This document shows, piece by piece, positions 1 to 9,549 of a stretch of 64,000 nt of DNA (positions are counted from its first letter, which is position 1; every line of letters begins with the position of its first letter). The position numbers and the translations under genes were made by a program. The DNA is taken from the NCBI RefSeq assembly GCF_040833995.1, contig NZ_CP162137.1, positions 3,456,001-3,520,000 on the forward strand, written 5' to 3'. The DNA is from Leptospira sp. WS58.C1 (GTDB taxonomy: Bacteria > Spirochaetota > Leptospiria > Leptospirales > Leptospiraceae). The notes beneath the pieces are model-generated. The model did not search any database and was not told the DNA's origin. It saw only the letters and a program-made list of their open reading frames with translations.

Positions 1-203
1 GAGGATAATTCAGCGAAAATGTCCAAGGCCTTTTCGGAAGATTTAGGATTGGAATGTTTTAGGAATTCCTCTCCTTCTCTGACTTTTTCCATGATCCCTT
101 TATTTGTGGAATCAGTGTCTTGGATCACCGCAGTGTATATTCCGGTAAGAAGGCCTGCGCATACGAATAAAAATCCCGTGACTAAAATGATGGAACGGTT
201 CAT
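1..203 (-). CDS. Partial exported/anchored protein, possibly TPR-type (3' end outside window)
   Basis: Only the first 67 codons lie in the window. The ATG at 203-201 overlaps the TGA of the upstream gene (ATGA), so the two are probably translationally coupled. The N-terminus (MNRSIILVTGFLFVCAGLLT) is one hydrophobic segment that could be a signal peptide or a membrane anchor. After it comes a charged, helical stretch with the pattern EKVREGEEFLKHSNPKSSEKAL, which resembles the start of a tetratricopeptide array. It probably works with the exported protein encoded just upstream, which itself ends in a TPR-like segment. The function is unknown. The reading frame is open to the window edge. Confidence 0.6.
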   Translation of the reverse strand, partial: MNRSIILVTGFLFVCAGLLTGIYTAVIQDTDSTNKGIMEKVREGEEFLKHSNPKSSEKALDIFAELS

Positions 204-1837
204 CTTCTTCCTCCGCCGATCCGGGCCAGACATTGTTTGGTCCAGAACTCGGTTCGTTCCGGATTGTAGTTCTTTGTATCCTTTTGAACGAAGAACTTTA
301 GGGCTTTATTATATTCGCCCTTCTTATAAAAAGACATTCCGAGGAAAAACTTTGCTTTTCCTCTAATATCTATATCACTAGAACCTGCATAAGGAGCCAA
401 TTGTTTTACCGCTTCTCCGTATTCGTTTTTCCAATACGTCGATCTCAATACACGATCAATTTCTTCGTCGGTCGGTTCTTCCTGCTCGACGATCAAAGGT
501 TGTTTTTCATCGTTCTGAACGTTTTGGTTATTCTGAGGAACTTGCTCTTCTTCCGTCGGTTCGTTTTTGCTAGGTTTGTCGTTTTCTGCCGTTTGGGTAT
601 TGTTCTCGGTAGGACCGGATCCACCGATCGCCACATACGATTGATCCTGAGTCAGTGTGAAATCTTCCAAATCTCCTCGTTTTACGGTAACCCCAAAATA
701 CATGGTTCCGGTGTAGGCTTTCATCTTCACCATCACGTTCGTATCCGGATGAGCTATTTCTCCCAATTTTCTAACATTACCGCCAAGGAAAGTAGAAACC
801 CCGCCCGATAACGGTTTACCCGCTTGGTAGATGGAATAGATAGTATTTTCATCCGCACGATCGGGAGATTTCCAATCTAGACGAACTCCTCCGTCAACCA
901 CACTTGCCTTCAGATCCTTTACGTGCATTTCATCGTATGCGAATTGAGGATTTGTAACTACTGAATCTCCTTCGTTAGGAGGTTTTCTTTTATCTTGATC
1001 ATAAACATAAAATTGACGAATGAAGGATTGGTTCTGCACCAAAGGTAGAACTTCTTTCAAACCTTGTTTTACGGAAACGCCATAATAAAGAGTTTGTGAC
1101 TTTGTCAGATCCTGATCCAAGAAAGTGTTTTCCGGATGAGAAACTTCCGCTAACTTCTCCGCTTTTCTCATCGATGTCATGCTGGACATCGGTTCTGCGG
1201 ATTTATAGATCGTGTAAATAGTCTCCCCTGGAATTCCTTTAGGATACGGTTCCCAAGAAATACGAAGGAACTGACCTTCTCTTTTTACGGAGATATCGGT
1301 GACCCTAGCATTATCCGAAAGATACTTCTGCTCCTCAGGTGGCGGCTGATTCGTATTCGTAGCGGGAGGGTAATTATTCTGAGTATTGGTCGGAGGATAA
1401 TTTGTCTGTGGTTGTGGATTGTTCTCTATCACAATCGGGATCGTAGTGTAATTACGATTTGCGACTAATCGAACATCCTTCTTCCTTACGTGATGAGCCA
1501 ATATAACTGCGTAATAATAAGTTCCGGGTTTCAGATTATAATCATAGATCTGATTCACACCGTTAGCGACACCGCTCGGAAATTTTCCTAACGAATCGGA
1601 GATATAACATTTTTCGGGACTATCAATGATGGAAGAAGAACGGGCCACTATAATCTCGCCTGTCTCCCTAGGCGCCTCCCAACTGATTCGAACGGACCTA
1701 CCATCTTTTAGGACTTCCACGTTGATCGAATTGGCGACACTTGCGTTATCATTATCCAGACGAAAGTCCTGGGCATAGATAGAGCCGCCAAATACCGAAA
1801 GGAAGAATATAGATAGGATCCGGAGTCGAATTTTCAT
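200..1837 (-). CDS. Exported protein with three fibronectin-III-like modules and a C-terminal TPR-like segment
   Basis: The 545-residue product starts with a clear signal peptide ending near SIYAQ (residue 23), so it is exported to the periplasm or beyond. Three related modules follow, each with an ISW/DWK-type strand and an 'IYSIYQAGKPL'-like strand, at about residues 35-140, 175-285 and 300-400. This pattern fits a fibronectin type III or similar Ig-like fold. A linker rich in Pro, Asn and Gln (about 140-165) and an acidic Asn/Glu-rich linker (about 400-455) separate the parts. The last 80 residues look like one or two TPR helix pairs (FFLGMSFYKKGEYNKALKFF). The downstream partial gene overlaps it by 4 bases. 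No enzymatic motif was seen; a structural or binding role in the envelope is inferred. Confidence 0.75.
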   Translation of the reverse strand: MKIRLRILSIFFLSVFGGSIYAQDFRLDNDNASVANSINVEVLKDGRSVRISWEAPRETGEIIVARSSSIIDSPEKCYISDSLGKFPSGVANGVNQIYDYNLKPGTYYYAVILAHHVRKKDVRLVANRNYTTIPIVIENNPQPQTNYPPTNTQNNYPPATNTNQPPPEEQKYLSDNARVTDISVKREGQFLRISWEPYPKGIPGETIYTIYKSAEPMSSMTSMRKAEKLAEVSHPENTFLDQDLTKSQTLYYGVSVKQGLKEVLPLVQNQSFIRQFYVYDQDKRKPPNEGDSVVTNPQFAYDEMHVKDLKASVVDGGVRLDWKSPDRADENTIYSIYQAGKPLSGGVSTFLGGNVRKLGEIAHPDTNVMVKMKAYTGTMYFGVTVKRGDLEDFTLTQDQSYVAIGGSGPTENNTQTAENDKPSKNEPTEEEQVPQNNQNVQNDEKQPLIVEQEEPTDEEIDRVLRSTYWKNEYGEAVKQLAPYAGSSDIDIRGKAKFFLGMSFYKKGEYNKALKFFVQKDTKNYNPERTEFWTKQCLARIGGGRR

Positions 1838-1965
1838 CTGGAAATGAGGTTCCGAATTAGATTATCGGTTGCTACAACGCAAATTTTTACTTCGGTTTTT
1901 AGGAGAATGTGGGGAAAATAATATAAAATGCACAATATATGGAAACTTCTCCTTTCGGTTTGGTC

Positions 1966-1996
1966 TTGACTAACGAAAGCATTCATATGACATAAT
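1966..1996 (+). promoter_or_regulatory. Possible promoter of the methyltransferase gene
   Basis: TTGACT (1966-1971) and CATAAT (1991-1996) resemble -35 and -10 elements. The 19-base spacer is longer than the preferred 17, so this is a weak call. The gene starts at 2015, which would leave a very short leader. Confidence 0.3.
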
Positions 1997-2014
1997 ACGA
2001 CTTCCGGCAATTAA

Positions 2015-2677
2015 ATGATCGATATAGAATATTATTACGACCCAGAATATCAGAATTTTCTCCTCTCTAGTAAGAGACGTGAGCTTACTCCTCCGGAAAT
2101 CGTTTTGAAACATTTTTCGCTAAAGGATGTGCAGAATATCGTGGATTTCGGGATGGGTCTTGGTTTCTGGACGGAAACACTTCTCAAATCCATTCATAAA
2201 GAGGGCTGGGTCTGGGGTGCAGAATGTAACCAAGATTTTCTGGACGAAGTATTACATTGGAAAAACCGCGAAAATATCCAAAGATTCACTCCGTTTTATA
2301 TGGAAAAAGCGGACCGTCCCCTATTGCCGGAATGGATCCCTGTTCCTGAAGTTATTTTTGCATCCTTAGTACTTTCCACTTTTGCCGACCCAGGCCAAGC
2401 AATGGACGGCCTCATTCGTTCGATGAAGAAGGGTGGCAAATTGATCGTCCTAGACTGGGTTAAAAACGAATATCCGATCGGCCCTAGGATCAACGATAAG
2501 ATCTCTTTGGATAAAATGAAGTTTTTAGCGGAACAGTATAAATTAGAAATTATTAAAACTGTTCGCATCAGTGAAAACGTATACGGATTGGAAATCCAAT
2601 CAGGCCCTGAATTCGAATACGGTTATTACGATCTGAGAGAAGAAGAAATGTATTCGGAAGAATTGATCCGTTCTTAA
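2015..2677 (+). CDS. Class I SAM-dependent methyltransferase
   Basis: The 220-residue protein has the Rossmann-type methyltransferase motif I (VDFGMGLGFWTETLL, about residues 42-56). It also has the acidic end of strand 2 (WGAECN), a motif IV-like strand (VIFASLVLSTFADPGQAM) and a GGKLIVLDW strand typical of UbiE/Methyltransf_11 proteins. It is probably cytosolic because no signal peptide or membrane segment is seen. The substrate cannot be told from the sequence. It is a single gene between divergent and convergent minus-strand neighbours, so it is likely transcribed alone. It ends 39 bases before a strong hairpin that it shares with the converging mtaB gene. Confidence 0.8.
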   Translation: MIDIEYYYDPEYQNFLLSSKRRELTPPEIVLKHFSLKDVQNIVDFGMGLGFWTETLLKSIHKEGWVWGAECNQDFLDEVLHWKNRENIQRFTPFYMEKADRPLLPEWIPVPEVIFASLVLSTFADPGQAMDGLIRSMKKGGKLIVLDWVKNEYPIGPRINDKISLDKMKFLAEQYKLEIIKTVRISENVYGLEIQSGPEFEYGYYDLREEEMYSEELIRS

Positions 2678-2716
2678 ACTTCTTTAGCTTGTATATGACG
2701 AACAGTCCAAACGGAT

Positions 2717-2758
2717 GATCGGCTAATTATTTAGAAAAATCTAAATAATTAGCCGATC
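2717..2758. terminator. Perfect 18-bp hairpin shared by converging genes, containing the mtaB stop codon
   Basis: An 18-base arm (2717-2734) and its exact reverse complement (2741-2758) are separated by a 6-base loop (aaaaat). The right arm includes the last codons and TAA stop (2751-2749) of the minus-strand mtaB gene. Its position between two convergent genes suggests a bidirectional terminator or an mRNA 3'-end stabiliser. There is no long T-tract on either side. Confidence 0.7.
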
Positions 2759-4068
2759 GCGGCAAGTATCCTGGCGGAGACCTTACCTTCTTTATCGGCA
2801 ACATCAGGGATATACTCTCCGATCTCTACAGTCAAGAACTGTCCCGGGCTTAAACTTTTCACATCGCTTTCGGGTATCACTGCTTTTAGATAGTTGTCTG
2901 TCACCGCAATTCCGCCTCTTTCCAAAACGGCCTCTCTGCTTTTAGAGAATTGGCTTTCTGCATATTTGCGATGCAGCCTTTGAGAAAGATCCATAAGAGA
3001 ATGAACTCTTTCCTTTTTAGTATCCTTAGAAACGGTTTCCGGAAATTGCTCCGCGGAAGTATTTTTCCGAACGGAGAACGGAAATGCATGTATTTTAGAA
3101 AAACCTAATTCTTCCAGAATAGAACAAGAGTCCTGAAAATCCTGTTCTGTTTCTCCCGGGAAACCTACGATCACATCCGTTCCTAAAAATAAATCAGGGA
3201 TCTTGGACTTAGCGAGTTCTATCCTTTTACGGAAAGTTTCCGGAGTATAACTGCGTTTCATTCTTTTCAGGATCTCTTTACTTCCACTTTGTAAAGGAAC
3301 GTGCAAGAACGGAGTAAATCTAGGATGGGTAAGAAGTTCCGCAAGTTCCACACCCACATCCGGAGGCTCAATGGAAGAAAGTCTGAGCCTGGAATATTCC
3401 AATTTATTTAAGATTGCCTCGAGCATTTTAGGAAATGCCTTTTTGCCTTCTGCGTCCCTATACCATCCCAGGTTCACACCCGTAAGTATGATCTCTCCTA
3501 CTCCGTTGTCCTGAAGAAAGGAAACCTGATCCAGTACATCCTTCCAATTTCGGGAGACACCCTTTCCTCTGGCCTGGGGAATTTTACAATAAGAACATTG
3601 ACGATCACATCCGTCTTGGATCTTTAAATAAGCCCTAGTATGTCCATTTGGTAGAACGTCCGAATATGCAAATCGATCTGAAACGACTGGAATATAAGAA
3701 GGATCCGCTCCTTCTTTTTCTAAGATCAATCTAGGCAGATCCGATTTGTTCTCGTTACCGATCACACCTGCGATCCCAGGAATGGATTCTATGGATTCTT
3801 TGTCGGTTTGAGCATAACAACCTGTTACCCAAACCTGAGCGCCGGGATATCTTTTGATGGCATTGCGAATAATATTACGATTTCTTGAATCTGCTTTATT
3901 AGTGACGGTACATGTATTGACCACAACCACATCGGGAATATCTTCCGCACCGGCTACGGAATATCCGTGTTTACTCAAAGAAGAGAATAAACCGTCCGAC
4001 TCAAAAAAATTGAGCCTACAGCCTAAGGTATGGAATAATACTTTTTTTTCAGCCGGCGGAAAGGGCAT
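2749..4068 (-). CDS. mtaB: tRNA N6-threonylcarbamoyladenosine(37) C2-methylthiotransferase MtaB
   Basis: This is a 439-residue radical-SAM methylthiotransferase of the MiaB/MtaB family, which turns t6A37 of tRNAs into ms2t6A. The N-terminal UPF0004 domain has the three Cys ligands of the auxiliary 4Fe-4S cluster (C17, C53, C84). The radical-SAM CxxxCxxC motif is C154, C158, C161 (CDRQCSYC). The sequence after it ([12 protein letters not shown]) and the C-terminal TRAM-like tail fit MtaB better than MiaB or RimO, as does the N-terminal [11 protein letters not shown]. Its start overlaps the end of the upstream TPR gene by 20 bases in another frame, so the two are co-transcribed. The stop codon lies inside a perfect hairpin. 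Confidence 0.9.
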   Translation of the reverse strand: MPFPPAEKKVLFHTLGCRLNFFESDGLFSSLSKHGYSVAGAEDIPDVVVVNTCTVTNKADSRNRNIIRNAIKRYPGAQVWVTGCYAQTDKESIESIPGIAGVIGNENKSDLPRLILEKEGADPSYIPVVSDRFAYSDVLPNGHTRAYLKIQDGCDRQCSYCKIPQARGKGVSRNWKDVLDQVSFLQDNGVGEIILTGVNLGWYRDAEGKKAFPKMLEAILNKLEYSRLRLSSIEPPDVGVELAELLTHPRFTPFLHVPLQSGSKEILKRMKRSYTPETFRKRIELAKSKIPDLFLGTDVIVGFPGETEQDFQDSCSILEELGFSKIHAFPFSVRKNTSAEQFPETVSKDTKKERVHSLMDLSQRLHRKYAESQFSKSREAVLERGGIAVTDNYLKAVIPESDVKSLSPGQFLTVEIGEYIPDVADKEGKVSARILAAIG

Positions 4069-4837
4069 TGATCCTTGCCTCTATTCTTCTGATATTACCT
4101 TTTATTTTTTCGTCGTCCGGTTTTAACTTAAGTGCGGATTCCAATTGTTCTTTAGCGTTTCTTAATTGTTCGAGGGCCTTTTTGATATTCCCTCTTTTTG
4201 CTTCTTGGTTTCCCGCTTTTTCGTAAACTAACCCTAAATTATTCAACACATTCGGATTATCCGGAACTAAAGACTGAGCCCATTTCAAACTGACTTCCGC
4301 TTTTTCCGCGCTTCCTAAATAGAAATAAACCTGAGCTTCCAGAACTAAAGGACGGTAATCGCTCCCATCTTCTGCTTTTAGTTTTTCGATAATATATAAT
4401 GCTTCTCTCGCTTTATTATTATATAATAAAGAAGTCGCGTATAATAATCTTACTTCTCTATTTTTAGGATTGGATTGGTAAGAATTATATATGATCTCCA
4501 AAGCGTCGGGATTTCTACCTACTTGGATCAGATATCTGGCAAAATCGATACTAACGGCCGGATCTCCGGGTTTTAATTTTAAAGCTTCGGACCAATGAGT
4601 GGCTGCAGATTTATTTCTTCCCGCATTATAATGACAGAAAGCCGCCAAATAATGGGTTTCGTAGGATCTTTTTCCTTGTTCGTGAAGTACACGAATGATC
4701 TCTAAAGCTTTTTCGGAATTTCCTTTTTGGAATTCTTCCAATGCCGTTTGGTAATCCGGTTCGCTTTGAGCGATAATATTCCCCGCGGAAGATACAAATA
4801 GTATCAGTGTAAGTAGGAGTATTTTTCCTTTGTGCAT
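4049..4837 (-). CDS. Exported tetratricopeptide-repeat protein
   Basis: The 262-residue product starts at the ATG at 4837-4835, which gives a proper signal peptide ([19 protein letters not shown], cleavage near NIIAQ). A longer open frame reaching 4906 would bury this signal peptide, so the shorter start is preferred. At least five TPR-like helix pairs follow, including the typical [18 protein letters not shown] repeat and a final [20 protein letters not shown] helix. TPR proteins act as scaffolds; the partner is unknown. The gene overlaps mtaB by 20 bases and lies 32 bases after the 141-residue protein's stop, so the three form one minus-strand transcription unit. Confidence 0.8.
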   Translation of the reverse strand: MHKGKILLLTLILFVSSAGNIIAQSEPDYQTALEEFQKGNSEKALEIIRVLHEQGKRSYETHYLAAFCHYNAGRNKSAATHWSEALKLKPGDPAVSIDFARYLIQVGRNPDALEIIYNSYQSNPKNREVRLLYATSLLYNNKAREALYIIEKLKAEDGSDYRPLVLEAQVYFYLGSAEKAEVSLKWAQSLVPDNPNVLNNLGLVYEKAGNQEAKRGNIKKALEQLRNAKEQLESALKLKPDDEKIKGNIRRIEARINALSAG

Positions 4838-4869
4838 CTTTTGGTCACTTTTTATAGGCGGGAAAAATT

Positions 4870-5295
4870 TTAGGTGGGGACCCCCATTGATTTTGTATTT
4901 AGACAATCAATTAAGGAATGAAATGGCTCCACCGGGTCGATGAAAACGATTATACTCGGATATCGTATGGAAAGGAAATGTTCTATTCTTTCCTCAGATA
5001 CGATCTGAAAATCCCCGGTTTCCAAAACAGGTAAACCGTCCAAGTTTCTGTATATCTCGTATTCCTCTTGGTCGAGGAAATCCGTCAACAGCATATAACC
5101 GGATCCGAAGTAGACCCCGCCTTGGAAGTAGTATTTGTAGAGGACGCGTACCTCGGGAAGAAATAAATCAGGCTGGAAAACACATAGGGAAATTTTTTCG
5201 ATCCCTGCAACGGTTCTGATCTTACGTAAATGGAACCATACCTGACGGACCAAAAGGTAAAGGAGCACAAATATGATGGGAATCAGGTACGGCAT
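4870..5295 (-). CDS. Hypothetical protein with one N-terminal membrane anchor
   Basis: The 141-residue product has one hydrophobic segment at residues 2-21 ([19 protein letters not shown]), followed by a soluble domain of roughly 110 residues with alternating aromatic and acidic stretches. I recognise no family. It begins just after the clpC terminator, so it may have its own promoter. It precedes the TPR protein and mtaB on the same strand. The 285-codon frame downstream runs into its 3' end only if a non-preferred start is used. Confidence 0.6.
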   Translation of the reverse strand: MPYLIPIIFVLLYLLVRQVWFHLRKIRTVAGIEKISLCVFQPDLFLPEVRVLYKYYFQGGVYFGSGYMLLTDFLDQEEYEIYRNLDGLPVLETGDFQIVSEERIEHFLSIRYPSIIVFIDPVEPFHSLIDCLNTKSMGVPT

Positions 5296-5329
5296 ACACC
5301 CTCTCCAATAAAGTCTCCCTTTCTAGATC

Positions 5330-5360
5330 AAAAGCCCCCTTTTCGTTTCCGTAAGGGGGC
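5330..5360 (-). terminator. Rho-independent terminator of clpC
   Basis: An 8-bp stem (gccccctt 5334-5341 with aagggggc 5353-5360) with an 11-base loop is followed on the minus strand by TTTT (5333-5330). It starts 10 bases after the clpC stop codon. Confidence 0.85.
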
Positions 5361-5369
5361 AAAGATCTA

Positions 5370-7910
5370 TTACACTAGCGCAGGTTCTTCGGAACGCTCC
5401 GGATTGTTTGGAGAATTTCCTCCGTCGGAACCTTGATCCGCAGGTTTATAATCGGTCCAAACTTCTTCCAAGAAGTCCAGTTTTCCCTCTTTAAAGGATA
5501 CTGTGATCTTGGTAGGCTCTTTATAAGCCCCTTTCAAGGTTTGGACAGCCATATAATCTTCCAACTCACGTTGGAACACTCTACGCAATGGACGTGCTCC
5601 GAACTTCTCGTCGTAGCCTATATCCATGAAGTGGTCCTTCGCTTCTGGAGTCAGGTCTATCTTGATCTTCTTATCCAATAATCTCTTATTGGTGTCTTTG
5701 ATCATGATATCCATAATCGCCATTAGCTCTTCTTTTCTGAGAGGTTTGAAGTAAACCACTTCGTCCACACGGTTCAAGAACTCCGGATTGAAATGTTTTT
5801 TCAACTGCTCTCTTGCTTGGTCCGACTTGTACTTGTCTGTCTCTCCGGAACGATCTTCGAATCCTAAACGAACCGTGCTAGAAATTTCTTTAGCACCGAT
5901 ATTAGAAGTCATGATGATGATCGCATCCCTGAAGTTTACCTTACGACCTTTGGTATCGGTCAGGTTCCCTTCTTCCATTACTTGGAGAAGAACGTTGAAA
6001 ATATCATGATGAGCTTTTTCGATCTCATCCAACAAGATGATAGAATACGGTTTTTTACGCACGAACTCTGTCAATTGTCCGCCGTCATCGTAACCAACAT
6101 AACCTGGAGGAGCACCGATCAATCTACTGACCGCATGCGGTTCCATATACTCGGACATGTCGACACGCAACATTGCATCTTGGTCTCCGAATAAGAACTC
6201 AGCCAACGCTTTAGCAAGCTCGGTTTTACCCACACCTGTAGGTCCGAGGAAGATAAAGGATCCGGTAGGTCTACGCTCTGCTTTAAATCCGGTTCTCGCT
6301 CTACGAACGGATTTTGCGATTTTTTCGATCGCTTCGTCCTGACCGACCACTCTTAGTTTGAGTTCCTCTTCCAAACGAAGAAGTCTAGAAGACTCGTTCT
6401 CTTCCATTCTTTGTAATGGAATTCCGGTCCATTGAGAAACCACGGAAAGAATATCGTCTTCGTCGATGGAAACCGCGAAATCGTCCAGTTTCTCCTGCCA
6501 AGATCTGATCTTTTCTTCCAGAACTTGTTTTTTACGATTTACCTCGTCGCGAACTCCTGCAGCTTTTTCGTATTCTTGGGAGCGAACTAGATCTTCTTTC
6601 TTTTGGGAAAGTGATTTGATCTCTTCTTCCAAATCTTTTACTGCTTGAGGACGGGCACAGTTCGCAAGTCTCGCTTTTGCTCCCGCTTCGTCGATGATAT
6701 CAATCGCCTTGTCTGGTAGATATCGATCATTGATATATCTATGAGATAATCTAACTGCCTGGTCCAAAGCTCTTTCGGAGTAACGCACCTTATGGTGAGC
6801 TTCATACGCTTTTTTGAGTCCTGTAAGGATTTGGATCGCATCGTCTACGGAAGGTTCTGCAACTTTTACGACTTGGAACCTTCTTTCCAATGCCGAATCA
6901 CGCTCTATATACTTGCGGTATTCGGTACTGGTCGTAGCTCCGATACATTGCAGCTCGCCTCTTGCCAGTGCAGGTTTCAGGATATTTGCGGCATCTACCG
7001 CTCCTTCTGCCGCACCCGCTCCGATCAGAGTATGCAACTCATCGATAAATATGATGATATTATTAGAAGAAGAAATTTCTTTCATGATCTTCTTCAATCT
7101 TTCTTCGAACTCTCCGCGATACTTGGTTCCAGCGATCAAGCTTGCTAGATCTAGGGAAAGTACACGTTTTTCGAAAAGTAGATCCGGGACATTCTTCTCT
7201 ACGATCGCAAGCGCAAGACCTTCGACAATTGCCGTTTTACCGACTCCGGATTCTCCAACGAGGACCGGGTTGTTCTTAGTTTTACGAGAAAGGATTTGGA
7301 TCACTCTTTGGATCTCGTTGGATCTTCCCACGACCGGATCCAGTTTTTTATCTCTGGCTAGTTGGGTAAGATCTCTTGCAAACTCATCCAAGATCGGAGT
7401 TTTCGTTTTTTCAGCGCGAGGAGTTCCAGGCTGAGCGGTTGGCTGGCTGGAAACTCCCACTGTGCTTGTAGGAGGAGCGCCTAAAAGACGCAAGATCTCT
7501 CCTTTGATCACATTATAGTTCACGCTAAAGGAGTATAACGCTCCACCTGCGATATTATTATTATCCCGCAATAATGCTAGAAGAATATGTTCCGTTCCAA
7601 CATAGTTGTGTTTCAGACGTTTGGCTTCTTCCTTGGAGAGTTCGATAATTTTTTGGTATCGATCCTGCCCTTGGGCCATGTCCATCAACAATGTGCCGGA
7701 GTTCTCCCTGGTCCTTCGCTCTACTTCTTTACGAAGTTCGTTCAGATTGATGTTCAGGTTATTCAGTATTTTTATCGCGACCGAATCTTCTTCCTTTAAC
7801 AAACCTAATAAGATATGTTCAGGGCCTATAAATTCGCTACCAAGACGTTTTGCTTCGTCCTGCGCGATCTCGTTGATTACTCGTTTTGCTCTTTTAGTAA
7901 ATTCCAACAT
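5370..7910 (-). CDS. clpC: ClpC-type AAA+ unfoldase (ATP-dependent Clp protease subunit)
   Basis: This 846-residue ClpC unfolds substrates and feeds them to ClpP in the cytosol. It has two N-terminal Clp_N repeats (residues 3-145) and a first AAA+ module with Walker A GESGVGKT at 219-226. A coiled-coil middle domain with a UVR-like motif ([17 protein letters not shown]) follows, then a second AAA+ module with Walker A GPTGVGKT near 558. An LGF tripeptide after the STVR motif would serve as the ClpP-binding loop. The ATG at 7910 follows a GGAAGGG ribosome site; the 20 extra upstream codons of the open frame lack one. The upstream gene is an McsA/McsB-like fusion, recalling the ctsR-mcsA-mcsB-clpC order of Firmicutes. 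The gene ends in a strong terminator. Confidence 0.95.
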   Translation of the reverse strand: MLEFTKRAKRVINEIAQDEAKRLGSEFIGPEHILLGLLKEEDSVAIKILNNLNINLNELRKEVERRTRENSGTLLMDMAQGQDRYQKIIELSKEEAKRLKHNYVGTEHILLALLRDNNNIAGGALYSFSVNYNVIKGEILRLLGAPPTSTVGVSSQPTAQPGTPRAEKTKTPILDEFARDLTQLARDKKLDPVVGRSNEIQRVIQILSRKTKNNPVLVGESGVGKTAIVEGLALAIVEKNVPDLLFEKRVLSLDLASLIAGTKYRGEFEERLKKIMKEISSSNNIIIFIDELHTLIGAGAAEGAVDAANILKPALARGELQCIGATTSTEYRKYIERDSALERRFQVVKVAEPSVDDAIQILTGLKKAYEAHHKVRYSERALDQAVRLSHRYINDRYLPDKAIDIIDEAGAKARLANCARPQAVKDLEEEIKSLSQKKEDLVRSQEYEKAAGVRDEVNRKKQVLEEKIRSWQEKLDDFAVSIDEDDILSVVSQWTGIPLQRMEENESSRLLRLEEELKLRVVGQDEAIEKIAKSVRRARTGFKAERRPTGSFIFLGPTGVGKTELAKALAEFLFGDQDAMLRVDMSEYMEPHAVSRLIGAPPGYVGYDDGGQLTEFVRKKPYSIILLDEIEKAHHDIFNVLLQVMEEGNLTDTKGRKVNFRDAIIIMTSNIGAKEISSTVRLGFEDRSGETDKYKSDQAREQLKKHFNPEFLNRVDEVVYFKPLRKEELMAIMDIMIKDTNKRLLDKKIKIDLTPEAKDHFMDIGYDEKFGARPLRRVFQRELEDYMAVQTLKGAYKEPTKITVSFKEGKLDFLEEVWTDYKPADQGSDGGNSPNNPERSEEPALV

Positions 7911-8024
7911 AATTGCACGCCCTTCCTGATGGGTTCTGTAGGTTAGACTGTATTCGCATCCAATTTCCAACTGGGAGCCGGAATCTCCCTTAAAGAATAT
8001 ATCGGACTAGTTAACCAAAAAGGA

Positions 8025-8849
8025 TTACGGTTCAAATGAGGCTTTTGTCTCGTCTTTTCCGCTTATTACCAGTAAGGCTAAATACGAAACCAAATTGAAA
8101 AAGGAATTTTTTCGATTTGGACCGAAATTTTTTCGGAAAAAAACCAATCTACCCTTCAATTCTTCCCGATAGAAGCCCCAGTCTGTAGGCAATCGGAAAT
8201 CCTTTAACTCTCCCGAGTCCGCAAGTCTTGCCGGAATGGAAACAGAAAGTTTGTCCCCAAAACCGGAGTTGGTAGGACAGGAATTGATGAATCCGATCCC
8301 TTTTTGAAAATCAAACTTATCTTCTGCCTCGAATTTTATTAAAAAATCGGATTTTAGGACTGAGTTTAACTCAAGAAGGGAATCAGTCACATATTCCCAG
8401 CGAATATGATCCTCGTCTCCCACTACTAATGTCCCTGATTCCCAAGGAATTCTTTGTTTTAATTCCGGGATCAGTCGATTTTTTCCCGAATTTAGATCTT
8501 TGGTCTTGGAATCATTCTTTCCTATAAACGAATCTAGAAATTGGTCCGTTTTTTCGGAACGTTCGGTATATGTGGAATTTTTCGGGTTTCTGGCAATACG
8601 AAATCTGTATGAAAACGGTAAACGATGAGAATCTATATATGATAGACCTTCTTCCCAATTCGTTTTTCTGAATTTTTCCCAGACGGAAATTGCGGGAAAA
8701 TGAGAAGGCGGTTCCCAATCGGAAGGAGCTTGGATCGGAATAAACTTGGTATATTCCTCTCCCAAAAATTGGATACAATGAGCGCATCCGATCTTTCCCC
8801 GATTTTTCCAGTCGAGTAGGGATAAGCCGCAATAAATACAGCCATCCAT
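8025..8849 (-). CDS. Miniature McsA-McsB-like fusion: zinc finger plus reduced arginine-kinase-like domain
   Basis: The 274-residue protein starts with a CxxC...GCxxC zinc motif (C4, C7, C22, C25) followed by an F/Y-rich helix, matching the second zinc finger of McsA. The rest carries recognisable McsB protein-arginine-kinase signatures. These are YRFRIARN (81-88, compare SRIRLARN), DEDHIR (145-150, compare EEDHIR) and INSCPTNSGFG (188-198, compare LTSCPTNVGTG). The family's LRASVM arginine is replaced by DKLSVS, and the later RGxYGEGS ATP loop is not recognisable. The whole kinase part is about 230 residues instead of about 350. It is therefore probably an adaptor or pseudokinase for ClpC, whose gene begins 114 bases downstream. 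Both the homology and the loss of activity are my reading of motifs. Confidence 0.7.
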   Translation of the reverse strand: MDGCIYCGLSLLDWKNRGKIGCAHCIQFLGEEYTKFIPIQAPSDWEPPSHFPAISVWEKFRKTNWEEGLSYIDSHRLPFSYRFRIARNPKNSTYTERSEKTDQFLDSFIGKNDSKTKDLNSGKNRLIPELKQRIPWESGTLVVGDEDHIRWEYVTDSLLELNSVLKSDFLIKFEAEDKFDFQKGIGFINSCPTNSGFGDKLSVSIPARLADSGELKDFRLPTDWGFYREELKGRLVFFRKNFGPNRKNSFFNLVSYLALLVISGKDETKASFEP

Positions 8850-8855
8850 AATTGT

Positions 8856-9548
8856 TTACACCGTTTGCGGGATGACTGCGGGTTTCAATTTTCCTTGGAA
8901 GATCTGGTTTCTTTTATGTGCAAGAGCCGCCAGTTCCATATCGTGGGTTACTAGTATTAGACTGAATCGAAGATCCTTTTGTAATTCCTGGATTAGACCC
9001 ATTAGATTTCTGGAATTCTCTCTGTCCAAGTTTCCCGTAGGCTCGTCGGCGAGTATGAGTTTTTTTCCTGCGACAAGCGCTCTTGCCACACCCACACGAG
9101 CGCTTTCACCTCCGGAAAGTTGAGAAGGATGACTATGAATTCTTTCTTTCAGTCCTACTTTTTCCAACATGGAAATTGCTTCCTTTTCCGCTTTAGAAGT
9201 AGAATAACCTTTGATCAAAAGTGGAATGCTCACATTTTCCAAAGCGGAAAAATCCGGAAGAAGAAGATGATGTTGGAAGATGAATGCGATCTTCTCCGCA
9301 CGAAAACTTTCTTTTCCCCTCTCGTCCATCTCGCTTAAATTAATTCCGCAAACTTCCACTTCGCCGGAATCGAAACCGTCCATGGCTCCCAATATGTTTA
9401 GAAGAGTGGATTTTCCGATCCCGGATTTTCCCTCTATCGAGAAAATCTCTCCTTCCTCCACGTCCATGTCCAATCCATCTAGTACGGAAAATTCCTTTTC
9501 GAGGATATGATACTTTTTAACCAGATTTCGGATCTTAATAATACTCAC
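8856..9548 (-). CDS. ABC transporter ATP-binding protein, LolD-like
   Basis: The 230-residue ATPase has Walker A (GKSGIGKST, about 39-47), the Q-loop, the signature LSGGESARV and Walker [13 protein letters not shown], with the switch His in LVTHD. It belongs to the LolD/MacB/FtsE group that powers transporters with FtsX-type permeases. The gene starts with GTG (9548-9546), with AAGGAA placed across the end of the upstream permease gene. Together with that permease it probably forms a LolCD-type system that releases lipoproteins from the inner membrane, which would suit the many lipoproteins of Leptospira. The exact substrate is an inference. Confidence 0.85.
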   Translation of the reverse strand: MSIIKIRNLVKKYHILEKEFSVLDGLDMDVEEGEIFSIEGKSGIGKSTLLNILGAMDGFDSGEVEVCGINLSEMDERGKESFRAEKIAFIFQHHLLLPDFSALENVSIPLLIKGYSTSKAEKEAISMLEKVGLKERIHSHPSQLSGGESARVGVARALVAGKKLILADEPTGNLDRENSRNLMGLIQELQKDLRFSLILVTHDMELAALAHKRNQIFQGKLKPAVIPQTV

Positions 9549-9549
9549 G

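Noticed and set aside
6814..7434. 206-codon plus-strand open frame antisense to clpC
   Set aside because: It lies wholly inside clpC, has no ribosome site, and its Ser/Arg-rich composition reflects the opposite strand of a conserved gene.
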